This document shows, piece after piece, positions 1 through 6,217 of a stretch of 9,807 nucleotides of DNA (its first letter is position 1; each line of letters opens with the position of its first letter). The notes under the pieces were generated by a model, which was not told the origin of the DNA, did not search any database, and saw only the letters and a list, made by a program, of their open reading frames with translations. Position numbers and translations under genes: made by a program. The stretch is from Bacilli bacterium (GTDB taxonomy: Bacteria; Bacillota_I; Bacilli_A; RFN20; CAG-826), in assembly GCA_024693415.1 (NCBI GenBank), contig JAILKX010000170.1, positions 1-9,807 of the forward strand, written 5' to 3'.

Positions 1-1
1 A

Positions 2-1321
2 GGAAAGACGATTCAGTCGATCCAGGTCTTTTATCCGCGCATCATCGAAGGCGAGGTAGATGCTTTCATCAAGGGAGCGGAGGGCAAAAAGATCATCGCC
101 ATGGAGCGGAAAGGCAAATGGCTCCGCTTCCATTTGGATGATGATTCCTGCATCTATTCCCATCTTAGGATGGAGGGCAAATACTTCATCGGAAAGCCTG
201 GCGAACGCGAAAGGAAATTCGATCACGTCGAGATGGATTTCACCGACGGGACCGCGCTTTTCTATAACGACCAAAGGAAATTCGGCCGCATGTCCTTGAT
301 GAAATTAAGCGACCAAGGACCCTTTGATGAACTAGGCGATGAGCCTTGGGACAAAGACCCGGAAAAGCTATGCGCCGAACTTCAAAAGAGGAAGGACGCG
401 ATCAAGCAGGCGATCATGGATCAAACCCTCATCGCCGGCATCGGTAACATCTACGCGGACGAGACTCTTTTCGCCTGCAGGATCAATCCCTTCACCCCTT
501 CTTCTTCGATTGGCCTTGAGCAATGCAAGGCGATCCTATCCGAAGCGAGCCGCATCATGAATATCGCGATTGAGGAAGGCGGATCGACCATCAAGAGCTA
601 TCACCCTCACGATGGAGTCGACGGCAGGATGCAGAACGAGCTCCTCGCCTATGGCTCCGAGAACCGCCCCTGCCCTAACTGCGGCTTCCCGATGAGGAAG
701 GTATTCCTCGGCGGAAGAGGCACCACGTACTGCCCCATTTGCCAAAAAGAGCGGGGACGTGCATTCGTTTTGGGCATCACCGGACCCATCCATAGCGGCA
801 AATCCACCGCTTCCAAATACTTCCGGGGCAAGGGCTATATCCTATTTGACGCGGACGCATGCGTGAAGTCGCTCTATGGGCGGAAAGACGTCAAGAAGGC
901 GATCAAGAAGGCGTTCGGGCGCAAAGCCTATGAAGGCGACGCCCTGAACAAAGCCTACGTCACCGAGAAATCCAAAGACCCGAAATACAAGAAGAAACTT
1001 GAGGACATCCTTCATCCTTTGGTGATCGAGGAAGCCAAAAAACTGATACATGGGTCAAACGAAAACACCAAAATCATCCTGGACGTGCCTTTGCTTTACC
1101 AATCTGGGATGGACGGCTTATGCGATGCGATCATCTGCATCGACGCCGATGAATCGAAGCGGCGCGCGAGGCTCATCGCGGAAGGGCGCAACGCCAAAGC
1201 GATCATGGAGATCAACCGTTCCTTCCCGCTCACCAAGGCAAAGAAAAAGGCGACATGGGTCATCTACAACGATGGAACGGAAGATGACTACGTCGCCAGA
1301 TTATCGGAATTGCCGCTTTAA
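2..1321 (+). CDS. mutM-coaE: MutM/Fpg DNA glycosylase fused to dephospho-CoA kinase (CoaE), 5' end cut off by the window
   Basis: The frame is open from base 2; about 25 residues, including the catalytic N-terminal PELPE segment, would lie upstream. The first part matches formamidopyrimidine-DNA glycosylase, which removes 8-oxoguanine and nicks the abasic site. It shows the helix-two-turn-helix segment AGIGNIYADE (about 430-465) and a zinc finger with Cys codons at 671, 680, 731 and 740 (CPNC...CPIC). Ten residues after the last zinc Cys, the same frame enters a kinase P-loop, GITGPIHSGKST (773-808), followed by FDAD, HPLVIEEAK, DVPLLYQSG and a C-terminal YNDG. These are features of dephospho-CoA kinase, the last step of coenzyme A synthesis. 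The kinase part is about 185 residues, near full length. There is no stop and no ATG or GTG at the junction; TTG at 770 is the only possible internal start and has no well-placed ribosome binding site. In B. subtilis mutM and coaE are close but separate genes. The stop overlaps the stop of convergent dnaI. Confidence 0.93.
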   Translation, partial: GKTIQSIQVFYPRIIEGEVDAFIKGAEGKKIIAMERKGKWLRFHLDDDSCIYSHLRMEGKYFIGKPGERERKFDHVEMDFTDGTALFYNDQRKFGRMSLMKLSDQGPFDELGDEPWDKDPEKLCAELQKRKDAIKQAIMDQTLIAGIGNIYADETLFACRINPFTPSSSIGLEQCKAILSEASRIMNIAIEEGGSTIKSYHPHDGVDGRMQNELLAYGSENRPCPNCGFPMRKVFLGGRGTTYCPICQKERGRAFVLGITGPIHSGKSTASKYFRGKGYILFDADACVKSLYGRKDVKKAIKKAFGRKAYEGDALNKAYVTEKSKDPKYKKKLEDILHPLVIEEAKKLIHGSNENTKIILDVPLLYQSGMDGLCDAIICIDADESKRRARLIAEGRNAKAIMEINRSFPLTKAKKKATWVIYNDGTEDDYVARLSELPL

Positions 1322-2211
1322 TAGACGTTGATGCCGGTGACATCCAATTCCTTCCCGCACCAAGTGGCGAGAAGGTTTTTAAATTGCTTGGCCCTGACCG
1401 CGCCGATTTTGGGCGCGTACATGCTCGCGATCTCCTCGATCGTGAAGTCGGAGGCGAAGCAGGTCGGGAGGTTTTCCTTGGCCCTGAGGTTCAGGAGAGG
1501 GAACAGGATCGAGGCGAACACGAATTCGGTCTTGTATTCGTTTCCGAAATCGTCGAGCACCAATAAGGGGCACTTCACGAGTTGCTCGAAGCGCTCATCG
1601 AAGTCCTTCTTGGCATTGATCTGGAGGTCTTTGAGCCTATCGACCAGAGTGCTTGTGTCGCAGAAGGCGCAGCCCTTGTTGTCCTTGGCGTAGACATTGG
1701 CGAAGGTCGCGAGGATATAGCTCTTCCCCGAGCCATGGGACCCGATGAGATACACCCACTTATTGGACTTCTTGGTCGCGATTTTGACGAGCGCCTCAAG
1801 CGCGCTTCTACGCTTCCCGGTCTTGTCGATCGTCTTCATGTTCACGTCCTGCCATTCGGCGGGGAAATCGCGGACGATGAAGCGGGATTCGTAGTCCACG
1901 AGTTTCCGTACGACGCGGCATGCCGAGAAGTTGCGGGTGACGAAGCCGTCGTTGACCGCGAGGCTCATCTCATAATGGGGGTTCGCCTTGTTGCAGGCCT
2001 CGAACCCGGGGCAGTTCTCGCAGTAATGGAAATCCTCCTGGTAATCCAAAAGGGTGGCTAGGGATTCCCTTACCTGCCCGGTCGAAAGCTTCAGGTCATC
2101 GTGGATGACTTTGTAGACGGGCTCATCGTTTTTCAAACCTTCGATGGCCTGCTTCTGGAGATCGGAGATGTCGTCGCCGAACTTTATTTTGGGAAGCTTC
2201 ATCTTTTCCAT
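1318..2211 (-). CDS. dnaI: DnaI, primosomal helicase loader (AAA+ ATPase)
   Basis: 297 residues, close to the usual ~310. DnaI holds the replicative helicase and, with DnaB, loads it onto origin or fork DNA. The N-terminal helicase-binding domain shows C64, C67, H79 and C98 in the arrangement of the zinc site known for B. subtilis DnaI. Then follow Walker A GSHGSGKS (157-164) and Walker B LLVLDDFG (216-223). The usual sensor-1 'SN' reads ASD (253-255), and the arginine-rich R-x-M-x-R motif near the C-terminus is replaced by lysine-containing AKQFKNLL (274-281). The start at 2211 lies 6 bases after the dnaB stop, in the same frame, with no clear Shine-Dalgarno, so translation is probably coupled to dnaB. 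Met4 (preceded by GGAAAAG) is an alternative start. The gene is second in the dnaB-dnaI operon and converges on mutM-coaE with overlapping stop codons and no visible terminator between them. Confidence 0.93.
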   Translation of the reverse strand: MEKMKLPKIKFGDDISDLQKQAIEGLKNDEPVYKVIHDDLKLSTGQVRESLATLLDYQEDFHYCENCPGFEACNKANPHYEMSLAVNDGFVTRNFSACRVVRKLVDYESRFIVRDFPAEWQDVNMKTIDKTGKRRSALEALVKIATKKSNKWVYLIGSHGSGKSYILATFANVYAKDNKGCAFCDTSTLVDRLKDLQINAKKDFDERFEQLVKCPLLVLDDFGNEYKTEFVFASILFPLLNLRAKENLPTCFASDFTIEEIASMYAPKIGAVRAKQFKNLLATWCGKELDVTGINVY

Positions 2212-2217
2212 ATCGAA

Positions 2218-3474
2218 TCAATTATAAAGCGAGTCGATCATCTTATCGAGTTCTTCGTCGCTGATGGATGTATTTTCTTCGGCCTGCTCTTTGTTTTGAG
2301 TAGGCTCAATGGGCTTTGCCACCGCTGGGCTAAGCGCTTCGCTTTGCCCCTTCGGTTTCCGTTTTCTGCTGGCGTCGTTAAGGTAATCCATCGCGTCGCG
2401 GGCGGTCTTGACGCGGCTCCGCATGAGGGCGGCGCCGACCTTCTCGGCGTAGGCGGCGGAGAGGATGTTGTTGTTGCGCTGCAATACGTAATCCACAAGC
2501 GCATTGACCACCGGGTTCGGCAAACCGATCTCAAGGGCCAGTTTGTTGACGAGGCGGACGTCGCTGGAGGAGGGCTTGTGCCCGCCTTGGAGGTAGCTTA
2601 AGAACGTGATCGGAGGGACCTGGTCCATCAGGCGGATCTTAGCGGCCAAAGCGCTATCGCCCGAAACCTCGCTAGCGGTTCCGGTTTCCTGATGCATGTA
2701 GGCGAATTTGGCGGCGCTTCCGCACTTCTTCGCGAGCGCTTCCATGTCGAGGCGCTGCCCCTTCTTGCGGTTGAAGATGAGCGACTCGTAGGCGCAGTCG
2801 GCGACCGTCTGCGAATCCAAGCGGTAGAGGGCCGCCATCCTTTCGGCTTTGGTGATCTCCTGCTCGGTCAATATGTCATTTGGGGCGCCTAGCTCGACTA
2901 AGCGATTGATGAACGCGCGGTAATCGAAATCGGTCTTGACCTTGGCGGAGTCGTGCCCCGCGGCCTCGAAGCGAGAAGCGAGATAGATCGGGTCTTCGAA
3001 GTCTGGCATGAAGACGCTGAGGAAGCTTGCGGTCGCCTCCTCGAAATCCTCGGGGAGCTGGCTCGCTCTGTATCTCTTCTTGAGCGAAGAATATTCCTTG
3101 TCGCCCACGTATTTCCTAAGCGTTCCCGCGAACAGGGGGTCCGAGAAGAACTGCTCTGGCGAAAGCGGAGCATAGACGCAATAGATGAAGCAGCCGATCT
3201 TGTCGTCCTGCTTGACGAAGGTGCGGACTAGCCCCACCGCTTCAAGCGATTCGACTGCGTTATAGAACTCGCCATTCGAGAGACGAAGCTTCGACATGAT
3301 GCGCTCGTGGGACGAAAGCTCTTCGGCCTTCACGCCGACTAGGGCTTTATAAAGGGCGAACGCGTTCCCGCCGATGAGGGGCAGGTAGCAATCGAGCAGC
3401 ATCTTCTCGTCGGACAAAAGATATGCCGACATGCGGCGCGTCTCAAACAAATCATCTGCACTGACGCGTTTCAT
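2218..3474 (-). CDS. dnaB: DnaB, replication initiation / helicase co-loader (Firmicutes-type DnaB, not the helicase)
   Basis: 418 residues, somewhat shorter than B. subtilis DnaB (about 470). This family is found in Firmicutes and acts after DnaA and DnaD to help DnaI load the replicative helicase at the origin. The N-terminal part (about 10-110) looks like the winged-helix domain. The C-terminal DnaD/DnaB homology part includes LPNPVVNALVDYVLQ (318-332) and YAEKVGAALMRSRVKTARDA (342-361), which resembles the B. subtilis protein around its AYVEKIAGHW segment. Residues from about 366 to the end are charged and low in complexity, probably disordered. The start is supported by GGAGGA six bases upstream (3481-3486). 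The gene leads the dnaB-dnaI operon and is transcribed divergently from pfkA. nrdR, the usual upstream neighbour in Bacillus, is absent here. It ends in TGA, in frame with dnaI. Confidence 0.92.
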   Translation of the reverse strand: MKRVSADDLFETRRMSAYLLSDEKMLLDCYLPLIGGNAFALYKALVGVKAEELSSHERIMSKLRLSNGEFYNAVESLEAVGLVRTFVKQDDKIGCFIYCVYAPLSPEQFFSDPLFAGTLRKYVGDKEYSSLKKRYRASQLPEDFEEATASFLSVFMPDFEDPIYLASRFEAAGHDSAKVKTDFDYRAFINRLVELGAPNDILTEQEITKAERMAALYRLDSQTVADCAYESLIFNRKKGQRLDMEALAKKCGSAAKFAYMHQETGTASEVSGDSALAAKIRLMDQVPPITFLSYLQGGHKPSSSDVRLVNKLALEIGLPNPVVNALVDYVLQRNNNILSAAYAEKVGAALMRSRVKTARDAMDYLNDASRKRKPKGQSEALSPAVAKPIEPTQNKEQAEENTSISDEELDKMIDSLYN

Positions 3475-3480
3475 CCTTGC

Positions 3481-3501
3481 TCCTCCATGGCGAATATTCT
3501 A
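3481..3501 (-). promoter_or_regulatory. dnaB ribosome binding site and extended -10 promoter element
   Basis: On the minus strand, GGAGGA (3481-3486) sits 6 bases before the dnaB ATG. Just upstream is TGGTAGAAT, an extended -10 with hexamer TAGAAT at 3496-3501 (5 of 6). Seventeen bases further is TGGATA at 3519-3524 (4 of 6 to TTGACA), which lies inside a DnaA-box-like sequence. A start near 3489 would give a leader of about 15 bases. A short inverted repeat, GGCGA (3489-3493) and TCGCC (3505-3509), flanks the -10. Promoter assignment is inference from consensus. Confidence 0.55.
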
Positions 3502-3517
3502 CCATCGCCGCTATCTA

Positions 3518-3611
3518 ATATCCACAATTTCTTACACCCCATCGGAACTTTTCACAGTTTTTCCACAATGGAATCAATCGAGTCTAACGCGGCTATACCA
3601 AGTTTTCCACA
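3518..3611 (+). promoter_or_regulatory. Cluster of three DnaA-box-like 9-mers
   Basis: ATATCCACA (3518-3526), TTTTCCACA (3559-3567) and TTTTCCACA (3603-3611) each match the DnaA box TTATCCACA at 8 of 9 positions. All lie in the same orientation, with start-to-start spacing of 41 and 44 bases, about four helical turns. The first overlaps the predicted -35 of the dnaB promoter. A weaker CTTTTCACA lies at 3548-3556. A role in DnaA control of dnaB-dnaI is inference. Confidence 0.5.
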
Positions 3612-3629
3612 GCCCGATTTTTTTCGCAA

Positions 3630-3658
3630 TTCCAACCTTGGAAACCGCCAGAAACCGC
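3630..3658. promoter_or_regulatory. Palindrome plus tandem 8-bp direct repeat upstream of pfkA, candidate regulator binding site
   Basis: TTCCAA (3630-3635), two bases, then TTGGAA (3638-3643) form a perfect inverted repeat. It runs directly into GAAACCGC at 3641-3648 and again at 3651-3658, a 10-base period that puts both copies on one DNA face. The block lies about 30 bases upstream of the pfkA -35 region, where a transcription factor could act. The regulator is unknown; the sequence does not match a full catabolite-response element. Confidence 0.4.
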
Positions 3659-3686
3659 TTTTCTTGGCCGAATTCGTCAAAATCTC

Positions 3687-3733
3687 TTGGCCCGCGCATG
3701 CGTAATGCGCTTATAATATGGGCAGTTTAGAGG
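3687..3733 (+). promoter_or_regulatory. pfkA-pyk promoter with spacer palindrome, and pfkA ribosome binding site
   Basis: A perfect -10 TATAAT lies at 3712-3717. The best -35 candidate is TTGGCC at 3687-3692 (4 of 6, spacing 19, long). The spacer holds an inverted repeat, GCGCAT (3694-3699) and ATGCGC (3705-3710), ending two bases before the -10. TCTTGGCC at 3685-3692 also occurs at 3662-3669. Ribosome binding site AGAGG (3729-3733) is 7 bases before the ATG at 3741. Confidence 0.6.
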
Positions 3734-3740
3734 CATTCAT

Positions 3741-4703
3741 ATGATCAGTAAAATCGGTGTATTGACTTCCGGCGGCGACGCCCCCGGAATGAACTGCGCG
3801 ATCCGCGCCGTCGTCAGGGCGGGCCTTAAGTATGGCCTTGAGGTCTTCGGGGTCATGGATGGATACAAGGGTCTCGTCGAAGATGATATCTTCCAGATGG
3901 ACCGCCACCACGTCTCCAATATCGTTAACCGCGGCGGAACTATCCTCGGCACGGCAAGGCTCCGCGAATTCAAGGAGGAATCGGTCCGCCAGATCGCGGT
4001 CGACAACCTCCGCAAGAGGGGCATCGACGCCCTCGTCGTCGTCGGCGGCGACGGCTCCTACATGGGCGCGAAGAAGCTCACTGAGATGGGCATCAACTGC
4101 GTCGGTCTCCCCGGCACCATCGACAACGACATCGCCTCCACCGACTACACCATCGGATACGACACCTGCTTGAACACCATCGTCGAATCCGTCGATAAGA
4201 TCCGCGACACCACCGAATCCCATCAGCGTTGCGCGGTGATTGAAGTCATGGGCAACCACTGCGGCGACTTGGCTTTGTTCTCCGGCATCGCCGAAGGCGC
4301 CGAGATGATCATCACCCCAGACCACCCGATCCCCGAGGAAGAGGTCTTCGAATCCCTCCGCGAACTCCATGACGCCAAGCGCAAAAGGGCGATCGTCATC
4401 GTCTCCGAGAAGATCTACCCCGATATCCACGCCTTCGCCGAGCGCATCACCAAAGCCACCGGCTTCGAAGCCAAGGCCGAGGTCTTAGGCCGCATCCAGC
4501 GCGGCGGCACCCCGAGCGCCTTCGACCGCATCTTGGCCGCCCGCATGGGCGCCCACGCCGTCGACTGCCTCCTCGACGGCAAAGGCGGCATCTGCGTCGG
4601 CATGGTCAACAACAAGATCGTCGACTACGATATCTACGAAGCGCTCCAGCTCCCGCGCGATAAGCACGTCTCGGTCCTCCGCCTCATCGATATCCTGAAA
4701 TAA
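3741..4703 (+). CDS. pfkA: ATP-dependent 6-phosphofructokinase
   Basis: 320 residues, exactly the bacterial PfkA size. It phosphorylates fructose 6-phosphate to fructose 1,6-bisphosphate, the committed step of glycolysis, and acts as a cytosolic tetramer. Visible motifs are the nucleotide-binding TSGGDAPGMN (9-18), GGDGSYMGA (102-110; glycine after Asp indicates ATP rather than pyrophosphate use), catalytic PGTIDNDI (124-131) and GRIQRGGTP (250-258). Effector-site Arg residues 22, 26 and 55 match the allosteric arginines of E. coli and Bacillus enzymes. Three substrate-side positions differ from E. coli PfkA: the MGR arginine is Asn172, the arginine before VLGH is Lys245, and the histidine of GHIQRGG is Arg251. 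Codon use is strongly biased toward C-ending codons, fitting high expression. It is first in an operon with pyk (14-base gap) and divergent from dnaB. Confidence 0.97.
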   Translation: MISKIGVLTSGGDAPGMNCAIRAVVRAGLKYGLEVFGVMDGYKGLVEDDIFQMDRHHVSNIVNRGGTILGTARLREFKEESVRQIAVDNLRKRGIDALVVVGGDGSYMGAKKLTEMGINCVGLPGTIDNDIASTDYTIGYDTCLNTIVESVDKIRDTTESHQRCAVIEVMGNHCGDLALFSGIAEGAEMIITPDHPIPEEEVFESLRELHDAKRKRAIVIVSEKIYPDIHAFAERITKATGFEAKAEVLGRIQRGGTPSAFDRILAARMGAHAVDCLLDGKGGICVGMVNNKIVDYDIYEALQLPRDKHVSVLRLIDILK

Positions 4704-4709
4704 GGGAGG
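4704..4709 (+). promoter_or_regulatory. pyk ribosome binding site
   Basis: GGGAGG directly after the pfkA stop codon, 8 bases before the pyk ATG. It decides the pyk start at 4718 and supports co-translation from a pfkA-pyk message. Confidence 0.8.
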
Positions 4710-4717
4710 CAAGGACG

Positions 4718-6175
4718 ATGCTGCTCAACATTTCGAAGAAAACCAAGATCGTCTGCACGATCGGCCCCGCGACCGATACGCCGGAGATGATCATGAAGCT
4801 CTACAAGGCCGGCATGTCCGTCATGAGGCTCAACTTTTCCCACGGCACCCATGAAGGCCAATTGGCCAAGCTAAGCCTCGCTAGGGACTTAGAGAAGCAA
4901 GGCATCTTCATCCCCGTGGCCCTCGACACCAAAGGCCCAGAAATCCGCACCGGATATATGGAAAACGGACCTCTAGAGATCCCAGAAGGCCATAAGATGC
5001 GGATTACCATGACCCCGATGAAAGGGACCTTGGAGAAATTCTCGGTCTCCTACAAGGGCCTATATGACGACGTCAAAGTCGGCGACCACATATTGATCGA
5101 CGACGGCAACCTCGACTTCGAGATCTACGGCAAGGACGCCTCTAATAGAGAGCTCATGGTCGTCGCCAAGAACGCCCACGTATTAAAAGACCAGAAAGGC
5201 GTCAACTGCCCCTTCTCGAGGCTCTCGATGCCCTTCATCTCCATCCAGGACGACAACGACCTCCGCTTCGGCTGCGAGAACAAGGTCGACTGCATCTTCG
5301 CCTCCTTCGTAAGAAGGCCAGAGGACGTCAAGGCCATCAAGGACGTATTGGCCAAATACGGCGAGCCCGATATCCCGGTATTCGCCAAGATCGAGAACCC
5401 GGAAGGCGTCGAGAAGATCGAAGCCATCATCGATGCCGCCGACGGCATCATGGTCGCCAGAGGTGACCTCGGGGTCGAGATCCCGCCCGAAGAGGTCCCG
5501 ACGGTCCAGGCCAAACTCATCGCCTCCTGCCGCGCCAAGGGCAAGCCCGTCATCACCGCCACCCAGATGCTCGATTCGATGGTCACCCACCCCCGCCCGA
5601 CCCGCGCCGAGGTAGGAGACGTCGCGACCGCGATCAACGAATCCACCGACTGCGTGATGCTAAGCGCCGAAAGCGCATCCGGCAAATACCCGGTCGAATC
5701 GGTGGAGATGCAAGCCAAGATCGCCCGCACCCAGGAGCAGTACCTCGATTACGAGGCGTTGACCCGCGAGGCATACGAAACCTCGGAGCATTCCAATAAC
5801 GACGCGATCTCCAACGCCGTCGCCAATACGGCCCTCCTCATCGGCGCCAAGCTCATCGTGAACTTCACCGAGACCGGCAAGTCCACCTGGCGCATCTCCA
5901 AGGCCCGCCCCTGCTGCCCGATCCTATCGGTCACCAACAGAAGGTCCACCGCCATGAAAGGCGCCTGGATGTGGGGCGTCTACAGCGTCCTGCTCAAGAC
6001 CTCGATGCCGGACTTCGTCGAAGAGATGGAAGTCCTCGCCCTCAAATGCGCCCGCGAACTAGGGCTAAAGAAAGGCGATCAGATCGTCATGGCCGGCGGC
6101 ACCCCCACCGGAGCTGGCAAGACCAACTTCATGCGCATCATCACCGTCAACGACATCGAGCAGTTCATCGACTGA
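4718..6175 (+). CDS. pyk: Pyruvate kinase
   Basis: 485 residues, the normal size for a pyruvate kinase without the extra C-terminal PEP-utiliser domain of Bacillus Pyk. It transfers phosphate from phosphoenolpyruvate to ADP, giving pyruvate and ATP in the last glycolytic step. Motifs in order: KTKIVCTIGPAT (8-19), MRLNFSHG (36-43), ALDTKGPEIRTG (68-79), the signature FAKIENPEG with catalytic Lys224, MVARGDLGVEIP (245-256) with metal ligand Asp250, and ATQMLDSMVTHPRPTRAEV (281-299). The usual MLSGETA reads MLSAESA (314-320). The C-terminal allosteric region ends with GGTPTGAGKTN (460-470). Second gene of the pfkA-pyk operon, a common pairing in Firmicutes; followed by a strong intrinsic terminator. 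It stops with TGA. Confidence 0.97.
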   Translation: MLLNISKKTKIVCTIGPATDTPEMIMKLYKAGMSVMRLNFSHGTHEGQLAKLSLARDLEKQGIFIPVALDTKGPEIRTGYMENGPLEIPEGHKMRITMTPMKGTLEKFSVSYKGLYDDVKVGDHILIDDGNLDFEIYGKDASNRELMVVAKNAHVLKDQKGVNCPFSRLSMPFISIQDDNDLRFGCENKVDCIFASFVRRPEDVKAIKDVLAKYGEPDIPVFAKIENPEGVEKIEAIIDAADGIMVARGDLGVEIPPEEVPTVQAKLIASCRAKGKPVITATQMLDSMVTHPRPTRAEVGDVATAINESTDCVMLSAESASGKYPVESVEMQAKIARTQEQYLDYEALTREAYETSEHSNNDAISNAVANTALLIGAKLIVNFTETGKSTWRISKARPCCPILSVTNRRSTAMKGAWMWGVYSVLLKTSMPDFVEEMEVLALKCARELGLKKGDQIVMAGGTPTGAGKTNFMRIITVNDIEQFID

Positions 6176-6188
6176 TCAGTAAGCCCAT

Positions 6189-6217
6189 AACGCGCTAGCC
6201 AAACCTAGCGCGTTTTT
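6189..6217 (+). terminator. Intrinsic terminator of the pfkA-pyk operon
   Basis: A perfect 10-bp stem, AACGCGCTAG (6189-6198) and CTAGCGCGTT (6205-6214), with a 6-base loop is followed by a run of five T (6213-6217), starting 13 bases after the pyk stop. The stem is symmetric but only this strand has a U-run directly after the hairpin. Confidence 0.9.

Noticed and set aside
2209..2220. UGA read as tryptophan (mycoplasma code), making dnaB-dnaI one gene
   Set aside because: No UGA occurs inside any gene here and tryptophans are UGG, so the standard code applies.
3641..3658. Catabolite-response element (CcpA site) upstream of pfkA
   Set aside because: The GAAACCGC repeats resemble part of the consensus but miss the central CG placement and the second half-site.
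3475..3740. Chromosomal replication origin
   Set aside because: There are only three imperfect DnaA boxes, no clear AT-rich unwinding tract, and no dnaA or dnaN nearby; a DnaA-regulated promoter fits better.
3711..4430. Open frame of 239 codons antisense to pfkA
   Set aside because: Shadow of pfkA codon bias; acidic, repetitive composition and no ribosome binding site or family match.
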